From NCBI GenBank assembly GCA_024663395.1, contig JANFAH010000082.1, positions 62,001-126,000 on the forward strand: a DNA stretch of 64,000 nucleotides, written 5' to 3'. Within the stretch, counting starts at the first letter, position 1, and each line of letters opens with the position of its first letter. The stretch comes from Pisolithus tinctorius. Taxonomy: Eukaryota > Basidiomycota > Agaricomycetes > Boletales > Pisolithaceae. The notes beneath the pieces are model-generated. The model did no database searches, was not told the DNA's origin, and saw only the letters and a program-made list of their open reading frames with translations. Made by a program: the position numbers and the translations under genes. Shown in pieces: positions 10,050 to 22,224 of the stretch.

Positions 10050-11745
10050 TCAAAGCAGATAAACATCTTGAGTACCAGATGAAGGGCCTTGATCCTCACT
10101 ACCAGCTATGCCTTTTTGCAAGGTGAGGTTCTGAGCCCAAAGTTCCTCCAACTTGATGGCAAGCTTCATCTTCTCCAACTCTTGAGCCACCATTGCCTCC
10201 TCATGTGTGAACAGCTCATGTTGCATAGTAAGTTGGTGTTTGTGATCAGCTGAAAGAGCAGTGGCCTTCTGGCAAGTCCTCCAGTATCCATACTCAAGGT
10301 GATGCTTGACCTCTGACCTATCCTGCTGCACCTGTTGAAACTGCTTAATGAAAGTTAATGACACAGATGCAAGGTCTGAAGAAAGCTTGTCAGTGGCAGT
10401 TTCTTGTGCACACTCAAGGGATGGCTTTGATGACAGCTCGGAATCGCTGCCATCAGAGAAAGCAGTGATGCTGGGGGGGGAAGATGATGAGAGATGAAGT
10501 GCTGAAAACATGTTGGATGAAGTGATGTCAGAGTTGGAAGACTCATCTGTATTTGGAGTGGAAGCCAACTGGTGTTTAAGGAGGGGTCAATCCTGCTCAA
10601 GGGACAGATGCACTGGCTGGAGTTTTGGATGGTGGGATATGAAGGGAGGGGGGTCATCATTCAAGCTAATAGAATTTGCCCTGTTAAAAGTAGAGGGGGG
10701 AGGAGATATGACAGGAGATGATTCAGAAAAATTAAAGGATGGTGGGGGGCAAGCAAAAACCACTCAGAATTAGCAGGGAGCAATGACAGCAACAACTGTT
10801 CAGAAAAATGGGGGAGATGCAATGGGTTGGCTGTTGGAACAACAGGCAGCAGCAGCTCTTCACTCAGAGAAGAGTGGGGAGGGGGATGGTATGGGATACA
10901 ATGGCATCTCAATGTGTGACAAGGGGGGGTTGCCATCAACATGCATCAGTTCAGAATCATCTGCAAAAAAGTTGTCCTCTATTTCACTCTCTTCCAGCTG
11001 AGGTGAATTTGGCAGGCCTGAAGCAGGATCAATGGAATCTATGGACAGTGGGTTTGGCCACAGCTTGAAGAGATCAACTGCACACCTAGCAAAATCCTGC
11101 CCACTATCAGCAGCACTCCAGGTGCTGTTGTAGGCAGGATTTGTGCACCACCACCTGTGCAACTCACCCCACCAAGGAAACTCCCTCTTGATTGTCACTG
11201 ATAACAATCAGTAAACTAATGTCTTTAGGAATGAAATAGTCAGGTACTGATTATATTTTTTGTGCTGTTGCTGCTTGTGAGATCCTCATAGGTGTGCCCA
11301 GCACCTGCCTGCCCAAGTAACACATTCTGCTTTTGGTACTTCATTTTTAAACTGTAATAGTTGAGTGGTGAATTTTTGTTTAAAAGATATGCACATACAT
11401 GTCAAACCAACTATGGATCAGAGCAGCAAAAACAGCTGGATTGTCTTGAGTGAGGACTCGGAATTTGGGGGACTCATCAACCAAGAAGATTGCTTTTGCA
11501 ATCTCGATGTATATCGCATTCTTCCCATGTCACAATTGTTGCTTAATCCTACCTTCCTCTTGAGCATCTTGTGTGGAGTCAGAAAACAACTTCTTCCACT
11601 CTGCTTCATGGGTCCTACACCACTTGATAAGACAATCAGTCCACACAGCATAAGTTTTCTCCCATATAATGCAAGGGACCACTGCTTTTGTTGCTGATCT
11701 GGTGGGTTGTGATGCCAGGGGAGGAGCAGATGGCTCAGACTCCAT
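10050..11745 (-). pseudogene. Remnants of an expanded Agaricomycete gene family of unknown function
   Basis: Three minus-strand coding pieces lie in the right order. Piece 1 (11745 to about 11551, ATG at 11745) has a Trp-rich motif WEKTYAVWTDCLIKW followed by a likely GT donor. Piece 2 (about 11190-10860) has WWGELHRWWCTNPAYN and an acidic tail. Piece 3 (10568-10050, stop at 10050-10052) is Ser-rich, then forms a predicted coiled coil of ~60 residues (ALSADHKHQL... to ...LEELWAQNLTL). Together they resemble a transposon-associated protein type common in Agaricomycetes, with a helical N-terminus that may be Myb/SANT-like. The joins between pieces 2 and 3 are frame-shifted in G-rich and polyproline-like sequence, so I cannot show an intact gene. 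Confidence 0.4.
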
Positions 11746-12648
11746 GGCAGCTATGGACAACATATTAGATGAGAGCAGTTGGAGTTTGAATACTGATATT
11801 CTCAGCTGAAAACTCACCACAAACACTTGACAAACACCCAAGGAATTAGCTGAACCTCTAGCAACTTTGAGCAGCCCTGATGTTTTGCAGCATGCTTGGG
11901 ATGCTTTGCCTTTTAATTTTGTATGTGGCACTGACACATGTCACCATCCATTACCTCCAATGCCCCCTTGCCATTGTTGTACCTCAGGAACCTCATCCTG
12001 TAGCTGCTAGCCCCTGTTCCACTGTAGCAGGATCTTGATCCACCTCTCATCCTTCTGTCAATCTGCTTCTTCAGCATAAGGAACAACATCTTCAGCAAAG
12101 ACAATTAGGAAAGCACCTTCTGTGGGACATTGGGATATGGCTGGTTCTGATACCCACATGTACTTGTGCATTCATCTGGGCCGCGGGCTGCTTATTAGGT
12201 AAGTGGTAACATGGGTAGTACCTTGTCATGTATCCCTTGGTATTGCTGGATTTGCTGCTGTGGGTTATTAATCTTTTCTGGGTCCCTTGCTACTGTCTCT
12301 GTGTTCAAATTTGGACAAATGGATTATGATACCCCAACCTCATCATGAGTGTCCTGTATCAGTTCCATTCTCTTCTGGTGATCTCATACAGGCCTGACAT
12401 TAGATACATCCAGCACTGCAAGTGTGTCAAGCCCAGAGTGTAGGGATCTTATGAATGGCTGTGGAAGCTCAAATCAGTTACCAGTCATGTGCTGAGGGGG
12501 AGCAAAATGAAACCTGTAGGTTGCAACAAAGTCCATCAGCTGCAAGATACATGGATACCAACTGAAGACACAACAACTGAGAAAGAACTAGGGAAGATGG
12601 TTTGGGTACTTTAAAATACAAAATTCACAGGCATGGTACATATTGGGA
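11746..12648. other. Spacer between repeat remnants and the NLR-like gene
   Basis: No supported gene was found. A short minus-strand open stretch at 11913-12104 is not recognisable. The stretch 12,200-12,648 contains essentially no CpG and runs into the 3' end of the NACHT-WD40 gene. It holds that gene's 3' UTR and terminator, which cannot be located by eye. Confidence 0.3.
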
Positions 12649-15600
12649 CTACAAGACTGGCTTGAAACACTGATGCCATTTATTTCCATGAGCCATCTGG
12701 CTTAAGTCCAACTCAATGCAACAACCCTTGGGGATGACTGTTTTGGTCCACATGGAGTAAAAGGACCTCCAGAGTGCTGGAGGGATCCAGAGCAACAATC
12801 TACCCTTGGGGCCCCTAATCCAGCCATCAGGGTGGAACCTAACTGGTTCATCCACTACACTGGGATCCTCTAGCAAGAGCCCATCAAGAAGTTGCTGAGC
12901 ATCAGGAAGTGCATTTGAAGAGACTGATGAAAAACAAATGGGGTATGCTTGAATAACTGCTAACAATTTGAGTGAAATCAGGTCCCAAAGCTCATAGATA
13001 CAACTCACCCTCTGCAGGTGGGACAGGTATATTTCTTGGATTGCAGACAGGCAGTGTCAAGTTCTTGCAGATGTTGAACATACCCTCAAAACCTTCAGCA
13101 TCCAAGACCCTCACAGTAGAGTCATCTGAGCCCAAGGCAATCTTCTTGTTATCAGGGGAGAATGCCACTGAGAAAACAGAACCACAGCAGCCATGGATAA
13201 GGCTGCCAATCTGCATGCCTTGCTCAACATCCCAGATCCTCACAGTCTTGTCCTGAGAGCCTGAGACAACCCTCTTGCCATCAGGGGAGAATGCAACTGA
13301 CCAGACCTGATCATCATGCCCAAGAAGAGGGCCACTAATCTGTACACCTCTCTCAGCATCCCAGATCCTCACAGTCTTGTCCCTTGAGCCTGACACAATC
13401 CTCTTGCCATCAGGGGAGAATCCAACTGACCAGACCTGATCATCATGCCCCTGAAGAGGGTCACCAATCTGCACACCTCTCTCAGCATCCCAGATCCTCA
13501 CAGTCTTGTCAGAAGAGCCTGACACAATCCTCTTGCTATCAGGGGAGAATCCAACTGACCAGACCTGATCATTATGCCCCTGAAGAGGGCCACCAATTTG
13601 CACACCTCTCTCAGCATTCCAGATCCTCACAGTGATGTCCCAAGAGCCTGAGACAATCCTCTTGCCATCAGGGGAGAATGCAACTGACCAGACTGGACCA
13701 TCATGCCCCTGAAGAGGGCCACCAATTTGCACACCTCTCTCAGCATCCCAGATCCTCACAGTCTTGTCATCAGAGCCTGACACAATCCTCTTGCCATCAG
13801 GGGAGAATCCAATGGACCAGACCCAACCATCATGCCCCTGAAGGGGGTCACCAATCTGCACACCTCTCTCAGCATCCCAGATCCTCACAGTCTTGTCCCT
13901 TGAGCCCGACACAATCCTCTTGCCATCAGGGGAGAATCCAACTGACTTGACCTGATCATTATGCCCCTGAAGAGGGCCACCAATCTGCACACCCCTCTCA
14001 GCATCCCAGATCCTCACAGTCTTGTCATCAGAGCCTGACACAATCCTCTTGCTATCAGGGGAGAATCCAACTGACTGGACCACACCATCATGCCCCTGAA
14101 GAGGGCCACCAATCTGCACACCTCTCTCAGCATCCCAGATCCTCACAGTCTTGTCCCAAGAGCCTGAGACAATCCTCTTGCCATCAGGGGAGAATCCAAC
14201 TGACTTGACCTGATTATCATGCCCCTGAAGAGGGTCACCAATCTGCACACCTCTCTCAGCATCCCAGATCCTCACAGTCTCATCAGAAGAGCCTGAGACA
14301 ATCCTCTTGCCATCAGGGGAGAATCCAACTGACTGAACCCAGTGATCATGCCCCTGAAGAGGGCCACCAATCTGCACACCTCTCTCAGCATCCCAGATCC
14401 TCACAGTCTTGTCATCAGAGCCTGAGACAATCCTCTTGCCATCAGGGGAGAATCCAACTGACTGAACCCAGCGATCATGCCCCTGAAGAGGGCCACCAAT
14501 CTGCACACCTCTCTCAGCATCCCAAATCCTCACAGTGTTGTCATCAGAGCCTGAGGCAATCCTCTTGCCATCAGGGGAGAATCCAACTGACTGGACCACA
14601 CCATCATGCCCCTGAAGAGGGCCACCAATCTGCACACCACTCTCAGCATCCCAGATCCTCACAGTCTTGTCATCAGAGCCTGAGACAATCCTCTTGCCAT
14701 CAGGGGAGAATGCAACTGACCAGACTGGACCATCATGCCCCTGAAGAGGGCCACCAACCTGCACACCTCTCTCAGCATCCCAGATCCTCACAGTCTTGTC
14801 AGAAGAGCCTGACACAATCCTCTTGCCATCAGGGGAGAATGCAACTCCATTGACTCCAGAAGTGTGTCCTACCAAGGCAAGTTGAACAGCAGGCCACTCT
14901 TCAACACCTCCAGAAACTCCAACAAGGCAAGAGAATTTGGGCACTAATTGTCTTGACAGTACCAAGTTTGAAGGAGTAAATGGAAGAGCAGAGATGTACA
15001 CATGTGGTGCACTGCATGAGATTACACTGCCAAAATTCTGAATGAACTTGATTCCATCTTGAACAACTTCCAGTAGGTCCTCAAAGCCATCCTGGCCCTT
15101 TGCTTTGATGTAAGATTATATCAAGTACAAGCATCAACCACTCACAAGTAACCATGCTGCAGTGTTGCGAAGAGAATCTGCCGCACCCCCAGATGCACCA
15201 AGAAGGCTCAGAGTCTCGAGCCAAAACAGAATTTTTTCACTTCCGATAACAGCTTTTGCCCATGTTGCAAGTGTGGCATCAAACGCAGTTTTGTGCAGAT
15301 GCTGAGCCCAGAATCTGCATGAATATGACAGATGAGTCGAGATGCTTTGGTCAATTCTCTCCGACAAATCAAGGACGTCGGAGTTGCTGAGGTAGGAACT
15401 TTCCAGTCCACAAATATTGAAACGCAGGCCACCGCAGAGACTTTGCAGCGACGCAAAGGAAAGGCTGTACATGTCAGACGCACCAATAAAATATATCCCA
15501 CTGCGCGCGGGATCACTGAGGAAGTCATGAAATGATGCATGCAGAGGTCGGACGAGACAAGTCCTGTCTGCAATGCCACCCAATAGTGGGGACATGAATT

Positions 15601-17748
15601 CAAGAATCACGATCACGTCGAAACGGTCCTCCTCGTGAGGGAACTGAGTGCGCATCTTGTTTAGAGCATCCATATGCAGAGGTTCAAATGTCGACATAAT
15701 CTGCCCCATCACGGAACGGAATCGTGCGAGCGTGGTATCGTCGTTGGGTATAGTGTCGTCCAGGATTGTCTTGTACATGGCATCCAACAGGGCTCCCCCA
15801 CCTCCAGATCGGAGGAATGCGACCTCGTCAAAGCGCTCCATGACTGTCCGACCAGGGCGATTCGGCTTGACGAACTCACAAGCCAGACGAGCCCACTCAA
15901 ACAGGCAATCCGACTTTTGGACAATTGTTCGGACTTCCGTGTCTCCGATCTCTCGAAGATCGCCAAGCTGCTTGGAAACGTATAGTCGGATGTCACGTTT
16001 CGTCAGTTCTGCAGAGACGTTGTCTAACGAAGTCGCCTTCACGTGTTGACAAGCACCCAGGGCGCGTTCGATGTCCGGCAACGGTCTTGACGTCAGGAGG
16101 ATGCGGAAGTTCGCGGGTAAATGAGCAGCTTCCGTAGAGGTGAGTACGGAAAGTATATGTCTCCGCGATATTTCGGGTCCACTTTCATCCAGGGCATCGA
16201 TCACCACAACCACATTCCCAACTATCAAACCATGTACCTTGGACAACGGCCCCAAGACGAGTTGCTGCCACTGCTGCGTCACATCAGATGTGGTCTTCAG
16301 ATCATAGTCCCTTGAGACTGCATCCGCCAATGCTCGCCGAAACGCAGGGTCACGGTCTGCCAGGCCACGCGCAACGGTCGCAAATATCTTCTGCTCTCTG
16401 TGCTCAGCCTGCCTGTCACGGGCAAAGCAGAAACAGGACCCAAGGCCCCCTACGTCCTTGATCCACGAGGCAACTGTATGCGCAATGGCAGATTTTCCCC
16501 TTCCGGCCTGCCCATGAAGCCACAAGATACGAGGAGCGTTAACGTCGAGGTCGGTAGCCCAGCGAGTGATCTCCTGCAGAATCTCCGTTCTCGTGCCATC
16601 GAGGCATCTCTTGGTTGTGTCGAGGCCGGCCCCAGCCGCATAAGCCATGCCTTCGAGGTTCACGTCTTCGAGCATGCGGTGCATGTTGATCCGAACATCT
16701 CGGACCGCACAGTCGCGGTATTGTTGCATCAAGTCATCCAGGGTCTTCGTATAGTCATCAATAGTGGACTGCGTCTCGGAGACGATGTGTTTGCCTAGTC
16801 TTTTCCCTGGAAGCGCAGATTATTGAGAACTTGAAAGCCAAATGTATATGACGAGACCTACAGAAACTCTTCGTCTCTGTGTAGTTCGCGACGAACTGTG
16901 CAGCATCACTGACAACCCGAGCAATCTTTGCAAGGGTATCTCTCATGTCATCAAACTTCTTCATCATATCTTCCTCCAGAAGTAACTTGTAGACAGATCC
17001 AAGCTTCTCCAGAAGACCTGAAATCGCGTTGTCTAGGTTGGCTTGGGTGATGATCAACTGCCGCCATGACCATGTTAGCACAAGGTAAGAATATGACGGA
17101 GAGATATACCTTAGAAGCAGCGGTTAAAATTCCCAATGCCACCTGGGCATAAGGGTGAATCTGCGCGCCAACATCAGAACGAGCTTTGCACAGGAAGATC
17201 GACAGCATACGTTTGCGATATTGGTAACAACGGAATTAAAGATTTTGAGAGGCTGGAGATACGTATCACACAGAGTTTGAATGTCTGTAACAGCAGTATC
17301 AACCATGGCCACGCCGCGGACGGCTCTCTGGCCAATACGTGGCACGGGCGTCATGGCATCCAGTGCCACCCCGGAAGCTTCGACCTTCGTTCCGACTGAT
17401 ACAGGATCCGGGCCTGTTTCTGCCGTGGATCCTTGATTCTTTCAATCGGTAGGAATCAGCATCACGCAATGACGGGACGACATAGATCACATACGTCCTT
17501 AGCTGGGACTCTGCCAGACTGGTGGAAGAAATTCTTCATTCTAGCAAACGATCCCCGAGAGGCATTCCCAGCCGTTTGAGCATCGGAGGTAGGATCCCCA
17601 GCGGGTGTCTGAGACGACCCCTGCGGCTGATTTATATCACATCGGTAACCACCATCTTCGGGAGAAATGAATCGCATACCGCGGAAAGACCAGAGTTGGA
17701 AGGGTTCGCAGATCTGCAGAGCAGCTTCTTCAACCGCTCTCTGGCCAT
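12649..17748 (-). CDS. NACHT-WD40 (NWD) NLR-like receptor, ~1,564 aa
   Basis: Exons on the minus strand are 17748-17680, 17620-17495, 17438-17211, 17160-17110, 17057-16862, 16806-15146, 15097-13009 and 12923-12649. The total is 4,695 nt, in frame. The start is chosen because ATG 17748 (MARERLKK) splices in phase to the rest, while the longer upstream frame has no ATG. The N-terminal ~240 residues are helical with no named domain. A NACHT NTPase follows, with P-loop GQAGRGKS at about 322-329 and Walker B VVVIDALDE near 423-431. Fourteen WD40 repeats cover about 851-1455. The last exon carries the ending common to fungal NWD proteins (DGWIRGPKGRLLLW). By family knowledge such proteins are STAND signal-transduction NTPases used in self/non-self recognition: ligand binding by the WD40 part drives oligomerisation. 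The specific trigger and effector are not visible. The WD40 exon is almost free of CpG and the NACHT exon is not. Confidence 0.9.
13070..14875 (-). repeat. Tandem WD40 coding repeat, 14 units of 129 bp
   Basis: Each unit encodes 43 residues of the form GHDxxVxSVGFSPDGKRIVS followed by GSxDKTVRIWDAERG and VQIGGPLQ. Units 1-12 are nearly identical, and units 13-14 at the C-terminal end are more diverged. Fourteen repeats would make two seven-bladed propellers. Differences cluster at the two residues after GHD/GHN (GP, GV, RW, HW, NQ, DQ, GW), at the residue before S in VxS (W/Q/K) and at the x of GSxD (S/D/W/R/Q). These are surface positions of the blades. Confidence 0.9.
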
Positions 17749-19375
17749 TGATGAGTGGTAATTGCGTGTAAGATTTGTGAGCTCGATTCAATGTTGAGGG
17801 TGTGGACAAGGGAACTTAGACGCCATGACCAATGCTGCAGACACGTTGTGACAGCCCATTGCGGCCCTACCCGGCTTAGGCCCTTCCCAAGACATGCAGC
17901 GTGCGTGCCAATGCATTGTACATATCCCTTCCACTATGATGCAGAAACAAAGATGCAGGGCGAATCGATGGTATTCAAATCCGCGATTATCAACGACCGA
18001 CCAGGACGATGCAACAGTTGCATCGTCCTGGTCGGTCGTTGATATTGCAACTGCACCTGGCTCAAAGCGTTTTCGTCTTTGCTCGTCACGCTTTCCACGT
18101 CCACTGTAAAGTACGTTATCAGTTCCTTGGTAGGTAGCCCCGCAGTGGCATATTCAGGTGCAGTGCGATTTCTCCTCGAAAGTAGTATGGGATGGCCAGT
18201 GAGAGTACAAATAATCCCGACACCACCAAGGTTCGCCGTATATCACCGCGTGATACCTGTTCTTACACACCAATAACTCAGGATCTAAAAGTACTGCCCC
18301 CCACACACCGAGTACACCGACTTTAATATACGGACCGCCCTTCTTAACAGTGCGTCCCTGCAACCGTTACGGAGTTGCTGCTCCCTCAAACATAGTATTC
18401 GGTGACAGTAACGTTTTTGAGGTAATTGTCCGTGCACTATGCAAGGTTTCAGAGTGTAAGCTTGGCGTGCATCTCCAAGTCACCCCCTTCTATTACACCG
18501 AAGGTCTTCTGATGCTCACCTTATCTTTGCTGGTTGGTTTAGGCCGTCGCAGGTGAGTGAAAATCTGATTGTTCCGTCGAGGGAACTAATCTGTAAGTGC
18601 TCACGAACGAATGTTGTTCTGTCGTTCTTCAATGCGCCAAATTCTTCTCATTTACATACCGCGCACCCGACCTGGGTGAATGTCACATTCGTACGCCAGA
18701 AGACAGCGTAAACTGGACCACAGAACAGCTCAGTCCACCTACCAGGCGTAGGTCTACATGGGTCGTCAGGTAGCCTGCATGTTCTATCGCATCTGACTAG
18801 AGGTCTAATACTTTACGCACGGCGTTCACGCATTCTTTGTACTTTCCCTACCAAATCGATCCTTTCAACGTCTATGATATTAGCGCGATCACCGAGTAGG
18901 TATACTCACGGAACCGCTTCGGCTATATACACACTAAACCCTTCGAGGGTGAATATTTGAATATACACGGCCCCACACTTCCATCCGACCAGACTCAGTG
19001 GACAAGTTTGTCCGACAGCCGAACGAACCACACGCGCACCTCTTACTCTACAGGGTTGCCTACACACATGATAAGTACATGCGTGTGAACTAACACCCGC
19101 TGGCGCGAGGGTCTCAGAAGGCTTCGCAATATCAATCTCCCCGAGGTCGCCGAAAGGTGATAATGTAGAGAGAGAAAATGGGAACATCTTCGTTCCCATT
19201 TGCATTATCACCTTGAGCTGAAGAATAATCATGCCTTGGTTGGCGTGCTCGGGTTGTTTTGTGGACCAACAGCTGAAATGAGAAAGGAATGATACGTACT
19301 TCATGCAAATAATCATTCAGTGGTGTAAAGTCTACAACAGGAACAACACAAGCAACCAATGAAATGGCCATCGCA
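17749..19375. other. Intergenic region upstream of the NLR-like gene
   Basis: This is 1.6 kb with normal CpG content and no supported coding region. It contains the promoter side of the NACHT-WD40 gene, a perfect hairpin at 17988-18044, and the 3' side of the GCFC-like gene. Short open frames here show no family pattern. No tRNA was recognised. Confidence 0.4.
17988..18044. repeat. Perfect inverted repeat, 27-bp arms with 3-nt loop
   Basis: Arm 17988-18014 (begins TATCAACGACCGACC) and arm 18018-18044 are exact reverse complements separated by CAG. The first mismatch on either side is at 17987/18045. It lies about 240 bp upstream of the start codon of the NACHT-WD40 gene. There is no T-tract after it. 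It could be a protein-binding palindrome, a small-RNA precursor or a DNA hairpin. Confidence 0.85.
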
Positions 19376-22141
19376 TCAGAGGTTCACTGAGGCCGCCAGA
19401 TCCTGAGGTAACGCAGCTACCATCTGAGAGGGCGCAACATAACAAGGATGTTAAATAAACTAACTTATGAGTTATTCAGAATACCCACCTGGCGTGTTTT
19501 CTCCTCACCTCCAACTTCCCATCCACTCCGCGCGATCGGAAGCACGTAGTTCTTAATAAGTCGCACACAGACCTGGCCAGTACCAAGCTTGTCTCCCGTA
19601 AACTTCCGCCAGCGTAGCATCACGTCGAAGAGCTTGGATGCCTTAGTGAGTAACCGGTTGCGAGCCGCAATTGCCTCCGGGTCGAATTGTGGGCGGTTAA
19701 ATCGAAGGAACGGTGACAGAAGGGTTTCTGCAGCGATCGTGGCGTTCTCGAATACGCTATGCACTGACTTGAGGATCATCTGAGACAGAGACAATCAGGT
19801 AAACCAATTTCTCTCGATGCATGGGTGAATGACACGGACCAAAAACTTGTGGTGGTCTGATCCAATGGAAGCTTCCACTTGTTCAGCAACATCGATAATT
19901 CTTCTGACATCATGGTCAGAATAAGGATCAAATCCTCCGCTCTCAAGCATCTTGCAGAGACGAGGAACAACCGCAGTAGAGATCATGGCTGATACTAGAT
20001 CACCATCTGGAGGTGGCTCCGAGGATTCTGCGTTTTCATCTTCATCGTACGACGATTGGGAATACTCGTGTAGGGACGAGTACCAGGAGAAATCGTCGAG
20101 GTTATCACATGACTTTGACGGAGAATGAGCGCAGGGAGCCCCAAACTAGTGGCAGGCAACACTCACATCTAATGGGTCCCATCCCAGGAGTTCGAGACGT
20201 ACCCAAAATTCCCATGCGCCAACAAGACCAAGGCCGCCCCATGCACCCGTGTAACTATCACCATAACGACTTCGCCACTCACCGAACCATTTAGCGAGCC
20301 CTAGACTAGGGTCCTTGAACTCGGCTGCAGCCACGTCAGAGAGAAGCTCTTCCCCGCCAGTAGTGATCCTTTGAATGGCAGCTCGATAGTCTTGGGCATC
20401 GGACGGGGGAAGGGACGAGTCAGTTGAATATCCTTCTTCTTCCCAGTCCGCTTCTGATACTGCATTCCGAGACTGACGGCGATGGCGTCGTGCAACTCGT
20501 GCAACCCTTCTGACCTTCCTAAGCGCGGCAGGATCGGCTCGGGGCACATCGCGACCCAGCTCATCGAATTCGTCCGGTGGGGGCTCACGTTGTGCGGGGG
20601 AGCCAAATACGACAGAAAGATCGTCCTCATCATCTTCCTTGCGTCTCCGCGTAATCATCCCTGCGCGCTCCTTTAGAATAAAGATATGTTCGCTTTCCAG
20701 TCGTTCGAGCTCAGGATACTGGATGTGGTCAGTCCCAAGTTCAAGGTCGTAACAAACGTTCAACGTACCTTTTCATCCAGAAACGTGGCTACGCTTTCCA
20801 TCCATTCTTTGAACTCGGCAAACCAACTCCTCTTGCTTTCAGCTTGCGCAACCATGTCACGCAGTTCCGTTTCTCGAGTATCCAACTGTTCTTCCTCTTC
20901 GGAAAACGAGGCTACTGCGTTTGTGTTGGAGGCGTGAGAGGTTTTTAGTGCCGCGAGGGACTGGGCAAGGCGTTCGATAGCTGGACCCAGCTCGGGCAGG
21001 TTTGTCGGTGGAGGGACTGACGAAGCAGTCAACACGGGAAAGGTGTATTTTGGCGGTTAACGCACTAGGGGCTGGCTTATAAACTTGTTTTTCAGGAACT
21101 GCATCGGCTCTTGCAAACGGATCCAAACCACCTCTTCGCAATTGTTCTCTTTCCCACTCGATGGTCTCTTCATCTTCCTCATCCCTATACAATGATTTAA
21201 CGACGTCAGAGAAGGGATGAGAACCACTGACGCATCAGCAATCATTTCTTGCATGGCATCTTTTCGCTTGCTTGCTTCTATCTTTCGAGACTTCTTGCCA
21301 AGCGCGATCCTTTCTTGAGCACTCGTGTACTGGGCGTATTCTACGATATTGAAGTGTCAAGCCGACGCGGGTGCTGGTCGAGTACCTTACCTACCGTCAT
21401 CGCCCTCCCCTAGTTCGTCTTCTTCACGCACCAACCGACTCTCAGGGTGTGGACCTTGATATGTGTCTGTGCGTGTCGTGATAGCGAGCGATATGTAGTC
21501 TTGGTCTGGACCGACTGCACGCAGACGTTCGCGCTTCTCCTTTGCAGTTTGAATATACGATTGTGTAGGTATCGAGACGCCGCCGCTCGGCACTAGAAAT
21601 ACTTAGGATGAGATGTGCACCTATGCTACGGAAAACATACCTGGGGTGTCGAGGGACACGATAGCACGATCCTCCGCGTCCACCGAAACGTCCACGTCGT
21701 AAACCTCGTGATCAGGCACAGGTGGTCGCGTAGACTGCATGCTTGCCTTTAGCTCTGAGAGGTGCGCCGCGTCATAGACGGGTGCGCCATTGGAACGAGC
21801 ACCGATAGTTGCCTGATCCAAGGTATCCGGTAGGGCATTGCTGTCGAACGGTGTCAAGACAAATCCGGTTGAGGATGACGATGAGCGTACGCAGGATGTA
21901 TTCCCAGAGTCAACTTCCGACTCAAACTCGACTTTTTCAACTGAAATGTCTCCGTCTCATCGCCCTCCTCGTCACCGCCGCCAAAGCTGAGTTTCGACTT
22001 TGCCTTCGCCCTCTTCGCCTTGCTCTTCGCTTTGGACGATGCTATGTTAATCGGCGACTCGTTTCCCTCCTCGCCAGACTCCTCCTGTGTTTCCCTCGCC
22101 CGCTGACCTGGTCTCGCCTTTGACTTCTTGAATGCGAGCAT
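19376..22141 (-). CDS. GCFC-domain protein (PAXBP1/GCFC2-like splicing factor), ~762 aa
   Basis: Exons are 22141-21891, 21840-21641, 21592-21395, 21340-21232, 21184-21066, 21016-20769, 20718-20167, 20112-19840, 19779-19489 and 19423-19376, total 2,289 nt, in frame. The N-terminus is basic and acidic by turns, with the family motif FQLKKSSLSRKL and then PVYDAAHLSELKAS. The middle is coiled coil (about 300-375). The C-terminal GCFC domain contains RYGDSYTGAWGGLGLVGAW (from about residue 526) and ends in MVAALP. In yeast and animals this family works with the spliceosome (lariat disassembly and late splicing, nuclear). The old name GC-rich sequence DNA-binding factor is misleading. It is divergent from the Rad60-like gene, 83 bp apart. 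The junction of exon 8 to 9 uses a GTCCGT donor and is the least certain. Confidence 0.85.
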
Positions 22142-22224
22142 GAGAGGTGTGACTGTGACGTGACTGTGACACGGCTACCCAAGGCGGGCAATTTTCCCAC
22201 GCGCTGTGTCTTCCTCACCCAGCC
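22142..22224. promoter_or_regulatory. 83-bp divergent promoter region (GCFC-like / Rad60-like)
   Basis: Only 83 bp separate the two start codons, so both 5' UTRs and core promoters must overlap or lie within the neighbouring genes. The sequence has TGTGACGTGACTGTGAC near 22150, a tandem GTGAC. It contains CGTGAC-type half-sites but no TATA box. Confidence 0.6.

Noticed and set aside
13384..13950. Plus-strand open frames with repeated Ser/His/Gln-rich peptides
   Set aside because: They are antisense shadows of the WD40 repeat, produced by the 129-bp period being a multiple of three.
13070..14875. Regular ~129-bp repeats that could suggest a CRISPR or satellite array
   Set aside because: The repeats encode in-frame WD40 units on the minus strand within a larger gene, and there are no spacers.
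15208..16049. Several antisense or shifted open frames inside the NACHT exon
   Set aside because: They are shadows of a well-supported coding exon with Walker motifs in the minus-strand frame.
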